Below are positions 42,796 through 49,735 of a DNA stretch of 64,000 nucleotides, piece by piece. The first letter of the stretch is position 1. Each line of letters starts with the position of its first letter. The stretch comes from Amycolatopsis sp. A133. Lineage in GTDB: Bacteria; Actinomycetota; Actinomycetes; Mycobacteriales; Pseudonocardiaceae. Both the position numbers and the translations under genes were made by a program. Under the pieces are notes generated by a model. The model was not told the origin of the DNA. It saw only the letters and a list, made by a program, of their open reading frames with translations, and did not search any database. Location of the stretch: NCBI RefSeq assembly GCF_031082405.1, contig NZ_JAVHJU010000003.1:251219-315218 (forward strand). Direction: 5' to 3'.

Positions 42796-43341
42796 ATGAG
42801 CGTGGTCGTCGTCGAGTTCACCACCCTGGACGGCGTCGTGGAGGACCCGGACGGCTCCGGCGGCACGGCCACCGGCGGCTGGGCGTTCCGGCACGGCCCG
42901 GAGGCGGTGGCCGGGGACAAGTTCCGGCTCGGCGCCCTGCTCGACACCGGGGTCCTGCTGCTCGGCCGGACCACGTGGGAGCTGTTCGCGAAGCTCTGGC
43001 CCGGCCGGTCGGGCGAGTTCCCCGACCGGCTCAACGCCGCCGCCAAGCTGGTCGCCACGCGGACCCGCCACGACGTGTCCGCGTGGCAGAACTCGGTCCT
43101 GCTGCAGGGAGATCTCGTCGAGGCCGTCGAGCGCGAGGAACGGGACGTCGTCGTCATCGGTTCGATCGGCATCGCGCAGGAGCTCGCCCGCCGCGAATTG
43201 GTCGACGAGTACCGCCTGCTCGTGTTCCCCAGCGTGGTGGGCGCGGGCCGGCGGCTCTTCGACGGCGCGGCCGCCGACTTCCGGCTCGTGTCGAGCAGCC
43301 GGGCCGGGGCCGCGGTGCTGAGCACCTACCGGACGCGCTAG
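42796..43341 (+). CDS. Dihydrofolate reductase-like (RibD C-terminal domain) protein
   Basis: A 181-residue protein of the RibD_C/YyaP family. Motifs: FTTLDGVVEDPDG, LLDTGVLLLGRTTWELF, LNAAAKLVATRTRHDVSAW, VVVIGSIGIAQELAR (NADPH loop) and LVDEYRLLVFPSVVGAGRRLF. These proteins are annotated as deaminase/reductases but their in vivo reaction is unknown. GGGAGCGG precedes the ATG. It overlaps the end of the convergent TetR gene by 4 bases. Confidence 0.9.
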   Translation: MSVVVVEFTTLDGVVEDPDGSGGTATGGWAFRHGPEAVAGDKFRLGALLDTGVLLLGRTTWELFAKLWPGRSGEFPDRLNAAAKLVATRTRHDVSAWQNSVLLQGDLVEAVEREERDVVVIGSIGIAQELARRELVDEYRLLVFPSVVGAGRRLFDGAAADFRLVSSSRAGAAVLSTYRTR

Positions 43342-43928
43342 GTCCGCAGGAGGCTCCCGAGCCACCCGCCGAGGACCTGCTGGACCTCGGCCCGGGTCCG
43401 GGCCGGGTCGTCGGCGGCGGCGATCATCCGCGCCGCTTCCATCACCGCGCTGAGCACCAGCTGGGCCAGGGCGCGGACGGGCATTTCGACGATCAGCCCG
43501 TCCGCACTGGCCTGCTCCAGCACGGCGACGATCAGGCCGAGCCCGTACTCCGCCTCGATCTCGCGCCAGACGTCCCAGCCGAGCACCGCGGGCGCGTCGG
43601 TGAGCGAAATGCGGCGGACCTCCTCGCGCAGGCAGGCGTCGAGGAAGACGCCGAGGCCCTGCAGCATGCCGGAAAGCGGGTCCGCGCCGGCGGCGAACGC
43701 GGCGCCGACCTCTTCGGTCAGTTCGCGTTCCAGCTCTTCGACGACGGCGCGGAACAACCCCTGCTTGTCGGCGTAGTGGTGGTACAGCGCGCCTCGGGTG
43801 ACTCCGGCGGCGCGGGTGATTTCGTCGGCCGGCACGGCTTGGTAGCCGCGGGCGGCGAACAGCTCCCGCGCGGCGGTGACCAGTGCGGCCTTCGTGCCGG
43901 CGGAACGGTCCTGCTGGGTACGTCGCAC
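43338..43928 (-). CDS. TetR family regulator of the upstream hydrolase
   Basis: A 196-residue repressor. HTH: DEITRAAGVTRGALYHHYADKQGLFRAVVEE (about 34-64). The C-terminal ligand domain (about 80-190) matches the TetR_C types of actinomycetes. Start GTG 43928 lies 4 bases after the stop of the alpha/beta hydrolase gene on the same strand, making a hydrolase-TetR operon. An inverted repeat upstream of the hydrolase (44812-44836) is its probable operator. Confidence 0.92.
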   Translation of the reverse strand: MRRTQQDRSAGTKAALVTAARELFAARGYQAVPADEITRAAGVTRGALYHHYADKQGLFRAVVEELERELTEEVGAAFAAGADPLSGMLQGLGVFLDACLREEVRRISLTDAPAVLGWDVWREIEAEYGLGLIVAVLEQASADGLIVEMPVRALAQLVLSAVMEAARMIAAADDPARTRAEVQQVLGGWLGSLLRT

Positions 43929-43932
43929 CCGC

Positions 43933-44802
43933 CTAATCTGCCACGGCGCCCGCGAACCCGACGACGTGGCGGGCCAGCACCGCGGGCTGGTCCTCGGGGA
44001 CGAAGGTGTAGGAGTCCGGCACCTCCACGAGTTTCGCGTGCGGCAGCAGGGCGGCGAGCCGGTGGGCCAGCCGGATCGGGAACAGCCGGTCCTCCGGCGC
44101 CCACGCGAGCAGGACCGGCCGGTCGAACGTGCGCAGGGCCTCGGCGGCGGCCAGCGTGTGCCGCGGGTGCACCTCCCGCAGGAGCTTGCGCAGGTCCCGG
44201 CGGACCCCGGCCGACCGGCGCAGCGGCGCGAGGTAGGCCTGCGCGACGGCGTCCGGCAGCGGCCGCTTGACCACCCAGCCGAAGAGGATGGGCAGCGGGT
44301 ACAGCGCGCGGATGCGCAGCAGCTGCCCGAGCACCGCCATCGCCCCGGGGATCCGGGCCAGCGGCGGCAGCGCCTTGAAGATCGGCGGGAAGAAGTACTC
44401 GAAGCAGTCGGACGGGGTGAGCACGACCCGCCCGACCCGCTCCGGACGGCGGCTGAGCAGGATCTGCGTCAGCGCGCCGCCGGTGTCGTTCGCGACGAGC
44501 GTGACGTCGCGCAGGTCCAGCGCATCGAGGAAGTCCGCGATGACGTCGGCGTTGCCCGTGGGGGAGAGGTCGGCGTCCGCGCGCATCGGGAGGTCGTGCG
44601 AGCCGAGTGGCAGGTCCGGGGCCAGGCACCGGAACCCGGCCGCGGCGACGTCGGGGACGACCTTGCGCCACAGCTGCGCGTTCGTCAGCACCCCGTGCAC
44701 GAACACCACCGGGGCCCCGGTGCCCCGCTCGTGGTACCGCACTTCGCCGGCGGGCAGCCGGACGCGGTGCTCCTGACCCAGTGCTTCGCTGCGTTCCGTC
44801 AT
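43933..44802 (-). CDS. Alpha/beta hydrolase with Asp nucleophile (haloalkane dehalogenase/epoxide hydrolase type)
   Basis: A 289-residue hydrolase. The oxyanion region is VVFVHGVLTNAQLW (32-45). The nucleophile elbow reads VANDTGGAL, placing Asp106 where serine hydrolases have Ser. An Asp nucleophile is typical of haloalkane dehalogenases and epoxide hydrolases. The acid and base residues follow in LLAWAPEDRLFP and near the C-terminus. Encoded first in an operon with a TetR repressor and preceded by a strong palindrome, it is likely an inducible detoxification enzyme. Substrate unknown. Confidence 0.88.
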   Translation of the reverse strand: MTERSEALGQEHRVRLPAGEVRYHERGTGAPVVFVHGVLTNAQLWRKVVPDVAAAGFRCLAPDLPLGSHDLPMRADADLSPTGNADVIADFLDALDLRDVTLVANDTGGALTQILLSRRPERVGRVVLTPSDCFEYFFPPIFKALPPLARIPGAMAVLGQLLRIRALYPLPILFGWVVKRPLPDAVAQAYLAPLRRSAGVRRDLRKLLREVHPRHTLAAAEALRTFDRPVLLAWAPEDRLFPIRLAHRLAALLPHAKLVEVPDSYTFVPEDQPAVLARHVVGFAGAVAD

Positions 44803-44811
44803 GCGGCCAGG

Positions 44812-44836
44812 TTACATACATGGTGTATGTATGTAA
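44812..44836. promoter_or_regulatory. TetR operator upstream of the hydrolase operon
   Basis: TTACATACA (44812-44820) and TGTATGTAA (44828-44836) are exact reverse complements around TGGTGTA. The repeat lies 10 bases before the hydrolase start, so a bound TetR dimer would block transcription. The right arm ends 4 bases from the stop of the neighbouring NAD(P)-binding gene. Confidence 0.72.
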
Positions 44837-44840
44837 ATGC

Positions 44841-45473
44841 TCAGTAGGCGACGGTGAAGCGGGTCCGGTGGTGGCGCGGCCGTTCGGCTTCGTCCAGCAG
44901 GGCGATCGCGAAGTCCTCCATCGAGATCGCCGAGCGGCCGTCGGCGTCGGCGAGCAGGTCGTCGCCGCCGAGGCGGTAGCGGCCGGTCCGCTCGCCGGGT
45001 TCCAGGAGCAGGGGCGGGCTGGCGTAGGTCCAGCCGACGCCGGTGTCGGCGCGGTACACCTCGTGCTGGTCCCGGCAGGCCGCGGCGATCGGCCGCAATT
45101 CGGTGGGGAAGGCCGGGTCGTCGAGCACCGTCGTCCCGCCCGGGGTGCGCAGGGTGGCCGCGCCGCCGACGGCCACGAGCCGCACGCCGGTTCCGGCCAG
45201 GCCTTCGAGCAGGCCCCGGGTGGCCTCGGCGAGTTCGGGCTCGCGGCCCGGCGCCGGTCGGGTCGCGGTGATCACGAGGTCTTGGCCGCGGGCGAGCGAG
45301 GTGACGTCGCCGGGCTTCGCGGCGTCGCCGGTGCGCACGGTGGCCGCCGGCGGCAGGTCCGCGGCGCGGCGCGGGTCGCGCACGACGGCGGTGACCTCGT
45401 GACCGCGGGTGAGGGCTTCGGCGACGACCCGGCGGCCGACGGCGCCGGCGGCGCCGAACACGGTGATGCGCAT
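44841..45473 (-). CDS. NAD(P)-binding atypical SDR (NmrA/YwnB-like)
   Basis: A 210-residue Rossmann protein: MRITVFGAAGAVGRRVVAEAL (GxxGxxG), VVRDPRRAADL, VITATRP, RLVAVGGAATLRTPGG, and WTYASPPLLLEPGERTGRYR. The C-terminal part ISMEDFAIALLDEAE is typical of the YwnB-like reductases or redox-sensing proteins. AAGGAG ribosome site. Two inverted repeats (45494-45528) lie in its promoter, implying a dedicated regulator that is not encoded beside it. Catalytic Tyr-x3-Lys is absent, as in other atypical SDRs. Confidence 0.86.
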   Translation of the reverse strand: MRITVFGAAGAVGRRVVAEALTRGHEVTAVVRDPRRAADLPPAATVRTGDAAKPGDVTSLARGQDLVITATRPAPGREPELAEATRGLLEGLAGTGVRLVAVGGAATLRTPGGTTVLDDPAFPTELRPIAAACRDQHEVYRADTGVGWTYASPPLLLEPGERTGRYRLGGDDLLADADGRSAISMEDFAIALLDEAERPRHHRTRFTVAY

Positions 45474-45493
45474 GGGGCTCCTTGACTCGGTTG

Positions 45494-45528
45494 CTTAGCG
45501 CTAAGAATTGTACCTTAGAGCTAAGGTA
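45494..45528. promoter_or_regulatory. Two palindromic boxes upstream of the SDR gene
   Basis: CTTAGCGCTAAG (45494-45505) is a perfect palindrome. TACCTTAG-AG-CTAAGGTA (45511-45528) is a perfect 8-bp inverted repeat. Both share CTTAG/CTAAG arms, 21-55 bases before the SDR start. They look like HxlR- or MarR-type operators. Confidence 0.65.
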
Positions 45529-45820
45529 ATCGAGCCGAAGGGCGGCGTCGACGAGGAAGGGGGCGCGAGTGGCGGAAGATGCGGTGGTGCCCCGGACGTG
45601 GCTTCGGGGAAAGGTCGGATCCGGGGCACCACCGCCCGCGGGACAGCTGACACGGTGTCCTGCGGTGGACCCACCCTACGAATCGTCCGGACCTCTGACC
45701 AGGGCCTCGATCCGGTGTCGAAGGTTTGTCGCCCGGTCGGTAGGCGGACGTACCGAGAGTGGGCCTCCGTCGCCCGGGTCGAGCCGCTTGACCGGTCCGG
45801 GGGTTCGCGCCTAGCCTTCA
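45529..45820. other. Spacer without a recognisable gene
   Basis: Open frames here have neither family resemblance nor ribosome sites. Given the operators next to the SDR gene, a divergent regulator would be expected in this space, but I see none. It also carries the promoter of the VOC gene. Confidence 0.4.
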
Positions 45821-45834
45821 GTTGAAACTTCAAC
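45821..45834. promoter_or_regulatory. Inverted repeat in the VOC gene promoter
   Basis: GTTGAA-AC-TTCAAC, a perfect 6-bp inverted repeat, lies 36 bases before the VOC start in an AT-rich patch. It is a candidate operator or promoter-overlapping site. Confidence 0.4.
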
Positions 45835-45869
45835 CGAATTGCGCGCCGCGCGGACCGTGGAGCACCCTG

Positions 45870-46379
45870 ATGTCGATCTTCCGCCTGAACCACGCCGTGC
45901 TCTACGTCCGGGACCTGGCCGAAAGCGTGGCGTTCTACCGGGACGTGCTCGGCTTCGGGTACATCGACGGCGGTGACGCGCACCGCGGCGCGGCCTTCCT
46001 GCGGGCGCCCGGGTCGGTCAACGACCACGACCTCGGCCTCTTCGAGATCGGGGCGGACGCCGCGGATTCGGGCGCCGGGCGGACGTCGGTGGGGCTCTAC
46101 CACCTCGCGTGGGAGGTCGACACCCTCGGCGATCTCGAGCGGCTCGCCGCCCGGCTCACCGAAGCGGGCGCGCTGGTCGGCTCGTCCGACCACGGAACCA
46201 CGAAGTCGTTGTACGCCAAGGATCCCAGCGGGCTGGAGTTCGAGGTCGTCTGGATCATCCCCCGCGACCTGCTGACCGAAGAGGACCGGGCGAAGTCCCT
46301 CGGCCGGCTCGACCTCGCCGCGGAACTGGCCAAGTACGGTCCCGACGCGCGCAGCGGCGTCGGGATCTCCCGCCCCTAG
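45870..46379 (+). CDS. VOC family protein (glyoxalase/catechol dioxygenase-like)
   Basis: A 169-residue vicinal-oxygen-chelate protein: LNHAVLYVRDLAESVAFYRDVLGF (His at about residue 7), VGLYHLAWEVDTLGDL (second His), and KSLYAKDPSGLEFEVVW with Glu as the third metal ligand. The set His-His-Glu indicates a metal enzyme of the catechol-2,3-dioxygenase/glyoxalase group. ATG 45870 was chosen because homology starts at MSIFRLNHA. It overlaps the convergent DoxX gene by 4 bases. Substrate unknown. Confidence 0.9.
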   Translation: MSIFRLNHAVLYVRDLAESVAFYRDVLGFGYIDGGDAHRGAAFLRAPGSVNDHDLGLFEIGADAADSGAGRTSVGLYHLAWEVDTLGDLERLAARLTEAGALVGSSDHGTTKSLYAKDPSGLEFEVVWIIPRDLLTEEDRAKSLGRLDLAAELAKYGPDARSGVGISRP

Positions 46380-46801
46380 ACCGTGGCGCCCGCCCGCGTC
46401 GGCTCCGCGGCCCGCTGCCGGACCGGAATGTTGCCGAGGGCGAACCGGCCCGGGCCCACGAACGCGACCAGGAGCAGCGACCAGCAGAACAGCGCGGACG
46501 CTTCGCCGCCGTTCTGGATGGGGAACAGGCCGAGCGGCAGGTGGACGACGAAGAACGCGTAGGCCATCGAGCCGGAGCCGAGGACGGCGGCGACCCGGGT
46601 GCCGAGGCCGACGCAGACGAGCGCGCCGCACACGAGCTGGATGACCGCGGCCCACCAGCCCGGCCAGGCCCCGACGGCGGCGGTGGACTTCGCGCCGAAC
46701 AGGCCGAACAGCGTCTTGAGGCCGTGGCAGGCGAAAAGGAAGCCGATGACGATGCGGTAGAGCCCGATGACGTGGTCGCGGGCCGGGTCCAGGCGATGCA
46801 T
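46376..46801 (-). CDS. DoxX family membrane protein
   Basis: A 141-residue protein with four membrane helices: VIGLYRIVIGFLFACHGLKTLFGLFG, WWAAVIQLVCGALVCVGLGTR, AAVLGSGSMAYAFFVVHLPLG and ALFCWSLLLVAFVGPGRFAL. This is the DoxX/SURF4-like pattern. GGAGG precedes ATG 46801. In mycobacteria DoxX takes part in a membrane oxidoreductase complex against oxidative stress. Its convergent VOC neighbour and the nearby SDR suggest a detoxification neighbourhood. Confidence 0.88.
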   Translation of the reverse strand: MHRLDPARDHVIGLYRIVIGFLFACHGLKTLFGLFGAKSTAAVGAWPGWWAAVIQLVCGALVCVGLGTRVAAVLGSGSMAYAFFVVHLPLGLFPIQNGGEASALFCWSLLLVAFVGPGRFALGNIPVRQRAAEPTRAGATV

Positions 46802-47178
46802 GGTGCCTCCGGTGAGCGGGGAGAGGGAAGAGGGCGGCGACGAACCGGCCGGCGGTAACGCCGGCCGGTGCGAATTCGGTCAACAAGATATACCGCCCGT
46901 GGAGAGTTGCCACAAGCTCCAATCGTCGTGTAAGCGAGTTTCGAAAATGGGTGGATCGCTTCCGGCGAGGCTCTGGCATCCTTGCTACGCAGGCAAAATA
47001 GGCCGTACGGGTGATCTTCCTATGTGGTCCAGACCAGTTGCGAAAGTGGTCCGTGCTTTCGAGATTGTTTTCGAGTCTTTCGATCGAGCTGCTTAACGGA
47101 CGACTTAACAAAATCGTGGATCCGATTGCCGTATTCCACACCCCCGAATGACGTGTTGTGCGTGTGGTGCAGCTCACT
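46802..47178. other. Low-GC intergenic region with a DasR-like box
   Basis: This 377-base divergent spacer is much less GC-rich than its surroundings from about 46885 to 47178. No frame shows native codon use. At 47025-47036 it contains TGGTCCAGACCA (followed by GT), which differs by one base from the core of the DasR consensus TGGTCTAGACCA. It may carry promoters for both flanking genes or a small RNA. Confidence 0.45.
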
Positions 47179-47220
47179 CGAACATGTTCGGCCCGAACGT
47201 GCTCGGGACGAACATGTTCG
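47179..47220. promoter_or_regulatory. Triple palindromic operator of the TetR-TetX operon
   Basis: Three 12-base palindrome-type boxes occur at exact 15-base spacing: CGAACATGTTCG (47179-47190), CGAACGTGCTCG (47194-47205, one arm mismatch) and CGAACATGTTCG (47209-47220). The last box ends 13 bases before the TetR start codon. This is a clear cooperative operator for the TetR protein encoded immediately downstream. Confidence 0.8.
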
Positions 47221-47233
47221 TTAAACTGGAGCG

Positions 47234-47923
47234 ATGGCTCCGGAAAGCACTTACAACCGCCGGGAGCGCCCGGCGAAGCCCGCCTTGACGCGGGAGGGGA
47301 TCGTGGCGGCCGCCGTCGCGGTGATGCGCGCCGAAGGCGTCGAGCGCGTCACCATGCGCCGGCTCGCCCGGGAACTCGACACCGGGGCGGCCTCGCTCTA
47401 CGTTTACGTCAAGGACACCGAGGAGCTGCACGCCGCGGTGCTCGACGAACTGCTCGCCGAAGTGGAACTGGACGGTGCGGGGGACTGGCGCGAACGCCTC
47501 TGGGCGGTGCTGGGCTCCTACCGGTCGGTGCTGTTCGCCCACCCGAGCCTCGCCCGGGTCGCGCTGGTGACCCGGCTGAGCGGCCCCCGCTTCCTGGCGC
47601 TGGTCGAGGCGGTGCTGGCCCTGCTCGACGAGGGCGGCATGGCGCCGGGACAGGCCGCGTGGGCGGTGGACGTGCTGCTGCTGACCGCCACCGCGGCGGC
47701 CGTCGAACACGGTAGCCGCCGGGAACGGCCCGGCGCGGCCCGGGAACACGAGGTCATGGCCGAGTCGCTGGCCGGCGTCTCCTCGCGGACGCACCCGCAC
47801 ATCGCCGCGCTGGGCACCGACCTGGTGTCCGGGCCCGGCCCCGTCCGCGCGAGGTGGGCGTTCGACGCGCTGCTGAACGGCGCGCTCGCCACCCCGCGCC
47901 CCGATCCCGGGGAGACCCGGTGA
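47234..47923 (+). CDS. TetR family regulator
   Basis: A 229-residue repressor. HTH: GIVAAAVAVMRAEGVERVTMRRLARELDTGAASLYVYVKD (in pieces, about 21-60); the C-terminal domain (about 80-215) is of the long TetR_C type used for antibiotic-type ligands. ACTGGAGCG precedes ATG 47234. Three palindromes overlap its promoter. Its stop overlaps the GTG of the flavin monooxygenase, so regulator and enzyme are co-translated. Confidence 0.92.
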   Translation: MAPESTYNRRERPAKPALTREGIVAAAVAVMRAEGVERVTMRRLARELDTGAASLYVYVKDTEELHAAVLDELLAEVELDGAGDWRERLWAVLGSYRSVLFAHPSLARVALVTRLSGPRFLALVEAVLALLDEGGMAPGQAAWAVDVLLLTATAAAVEHGSRRERPGAAREHEVMAESLAGVSSRTHPHIAALGTDLVSGPGPVRARWAFDALLNGALATPRPDPGETR

Positions 47924-49041
47924 CTCCGCCCGTCACGATCGTCGGCGGTGGCCTGGGCGGCCTCACGCTGGCCAGGGTCCTGCACACCCGCGGGATCCCG
48001 GCCACCGTGTACGAACTCGACGCGTCACCGGCCGCGCGCGACCAGGGCGGCACGCTGGACCTGCACGAAGAGTCCGGCCAGCGCGCGCTGGCCGAAGCGG
48101 GGCTCTCCCGGGAGTTCCGCGCCGTCGTCCGCGAGGAAGGGGAGGCGCTGCGGATCCTCGACCGCCGCGGCGCCGTCCGCTTCGAGGAAATCGCCGGCGA
48201 AGGCAGCGGGACGCGGCCGGAGGTGGATCGCGGCGAACTCAAGCGGATCCTGGCCGGATCGCTGCCCGACGGCGTGGTCCGCTGGGGCGCCAAGGTGACC
48301 GCGGTGTCCGCCGGGACGCTCACCCTCGACACCGGCGAGGTCGTCGACGCCGGCCTGCTCGTCGGCGCGGACGGCGCCTGGTCGAAGGTCCGGCCGCTGC
48401 TTTCGGACGCGGTGCCGCGCTACTCCGGGCTGTCCTTCGTGGAAGCCCGGCTGTCCGAAGTGGACGAACGGCGCCCGGCCGCGGCGGCGCTCGTCGGAGC
48501 CGGGTCGATGTTCGCGCTCGCCGAAGGGAAAGGGCTGATCGCCCAGCGCACCGGCGGCGGGCGGATCCGGGTGTACGCGGCGGTCCGGACCGCGGACGCG
48601 GCCGCCGCCACCGGGCTGGCCGACCGGGACCGGTTGCTCGAGGTCTTCGCCGGCTTCGCCCCCGGATTGCGGGCGCTCGTCGCGGAAAGCGAAGGCGCCC
48701 TGATCCCGCGGCCGATCCACGCCCTGCCGGTCGGGCACCGCTGGGCGCGGGTACCGGGGGTGACGCTGCTCGGCGACGCCGCCCACGTCATGTCGCCCTT
48801 CGCCGGCGAGGGCGCGAACCTCGCCATGCTCGACGCCGCCGAACTCGCCCTCGCGCTGGCGGACCACGACGACGTCGAAAGCGCTCTCTCGGCCTACGAG
48901 ACCACGATGTTCCCCCGTGCGGAAGAAGCCGCCCGGGGTTCGGCGGACAACCTCGAAGCCTGCTTCGCCCCCGGCGCCCCCGGCGCGATGGTGGAGCGGA
49001 TGAAGCGGTTCACCGCCCAGCACGGAGAGGATCTCCCATGA
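47920..49041 (+). CDS. TetX-like FAD-dependent monooxygenase
   Basis: A 373-residue class A flavin monooxygenase. FAD fold VTIVGGGLGGLTLARVLHTRG (4-24), then GGTLDLHEESGQRALAEAG, which is characteristic of the TetX group, LLVGADGAWSKVRP (DG motif), and LLGDAAHVMSPFAGEGANLA (GD motif). TetX enzymes hydroxylate and inactivate tetracyclines; related proteins in actinomycetes act on other polyketides. GTG start inside the TetR stop, and ATGA overlap with the downstream hydrolase. The operon and operator suggest drug-inducible expression, but tetracycline as substrate is not established. Confidence 0.88.
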   Translation: MTPPVTIVGGGLGGLTLARVLHTRGIPATVYELDASPAARDQGGTLDLHEESGQRALAEAGLSREFRAVVREEGEALRILDRRGAVRFEEIAGEGSGTRPEVDRGELKRILAGSLPDGVVRWGAKVTAVSAGTLTLDTGEVVDAGLLVGADGAWSKVRPLLSDAVPRYSGLSFVEARLSEVDERRPAAAALVGAGSMFALAEGKGLIAQRTGGGRIRVYAAVRTADAAAATGLADRDRLLEVFAGFAPGLRALVAESEGALIPRPIHALPVGHRWARVPGVTLLGDAAHVMSPFAGEGANLAMLDAAELALALADHDDVESALSAYETTMFPRAEEAARGSADNLEACFAPGAPGAMVERMKRFTAQHGEDLP

Positions 49042-49718
49042 CCCCGATCCACGACCTCCTCGACACCGGCCGCGGCGACCCCGCCGTGCTGGTCCTGCAC
49101 GGCGGCGCCGGACCCCGCAGCGTCACCCCGGTCGTCGAGCGCCTCGCACCGCGCGCCCGTGTGCTGGCGCCGACCCACCCGGGCTGGTCGGGCACCCCGC
49201 GCCCGGACTGGTGCACCGGCGTCGACGACCTCGCCGTGGCCTACCTCGACCTGCTCGACGACGAAGACCTCGAAGACGTCGTCGTGGTGGGCGGCTCCTT
49301 CGGCGGCTGGGTCGCGGCCGAAATGGCCGTCCGCGACCGCGGACGGCGCCTCGGCGCGCTCGTCCTGCTCGACGCGATCGGCCCGGAGATCGAGGGACAC
49401 CCGGTGCGGCTGCCGCAGCCGCCGCCCGGTGCGCCGGGACCGGACCCGGCCGACCTGGCCGCGCTGCGGACCTACACCGGCCCGGGCCTGGCCGATGCGA
49501 AGCTGCTGCGCCGCCTCGCCCGGGTCCGGATCCCGGCCCTGCTGATCTGGGGCGAAGACGACACCGTCGTCCCGCCGGCGTTCGGCAAGGCCTACGCGGC
49601 CGCGTTCGCCGACGCGCGGTTCGAGGTCGTCCCGGGCGCGGGCCACCAGCCCGCCGTGCAAGCTCCCGGAGCGACGTTCGACTTGATCGACGAGTTCCTC
49701 GACCGGCTTGATCCATGA
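49038..49718 (+). CDS. Alpha/beta hydrolase
   Basis: A 226-residue serine hydrolase. HGGAGPRSV forms the oxyanion region, nucleophile Ser87 is in VVVGGSFGGWVA, the acid is in LLIWGEDDTVVPP, and the His is in PGAGHQPAVQAP. It overlaps the monooxygenase by ATGA, making a TetR-monooxygenase-hydrolase operon; it might cleave the oxygenated product. It lacks a signal peptide. Confidence 0.9.
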   Translation: MTPIHDLLDTGRGDPAVLVLHGGAGPRSVTPVVERLAPRARVLAPTHPGWSGTPRPDWCTGVDDLAVAYLDLLDDEDLEDVVVVGGSFGGWVAAEMAVRDRGRRLGALVLLDAIGPEIEGHPVRLPQPPPGAPGPDPADLAALRTYTGPGLADAKLLRRLARVRIPALLIWGEDDTVVPPAFGKAYAAAFADARFEVVPGAGHQPAVQAPGATFDLIDEFLDRLDP

Positions 49719-49735
49719 CCCCCTAAGGTGGCTCC

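Noticed and set aside
45508..45825. ORF in the SDR-VOC spacer as the missing regulator
   Set aside because: It overlaps the operator, lacks HTH-like sequence and has no ribosome site.
47024..47224. 66-codon ORF in the low-GC spacer
   Set aside because: It overlaps the triple operator, has no ribosome site, and its codon use is unlike neighbours.
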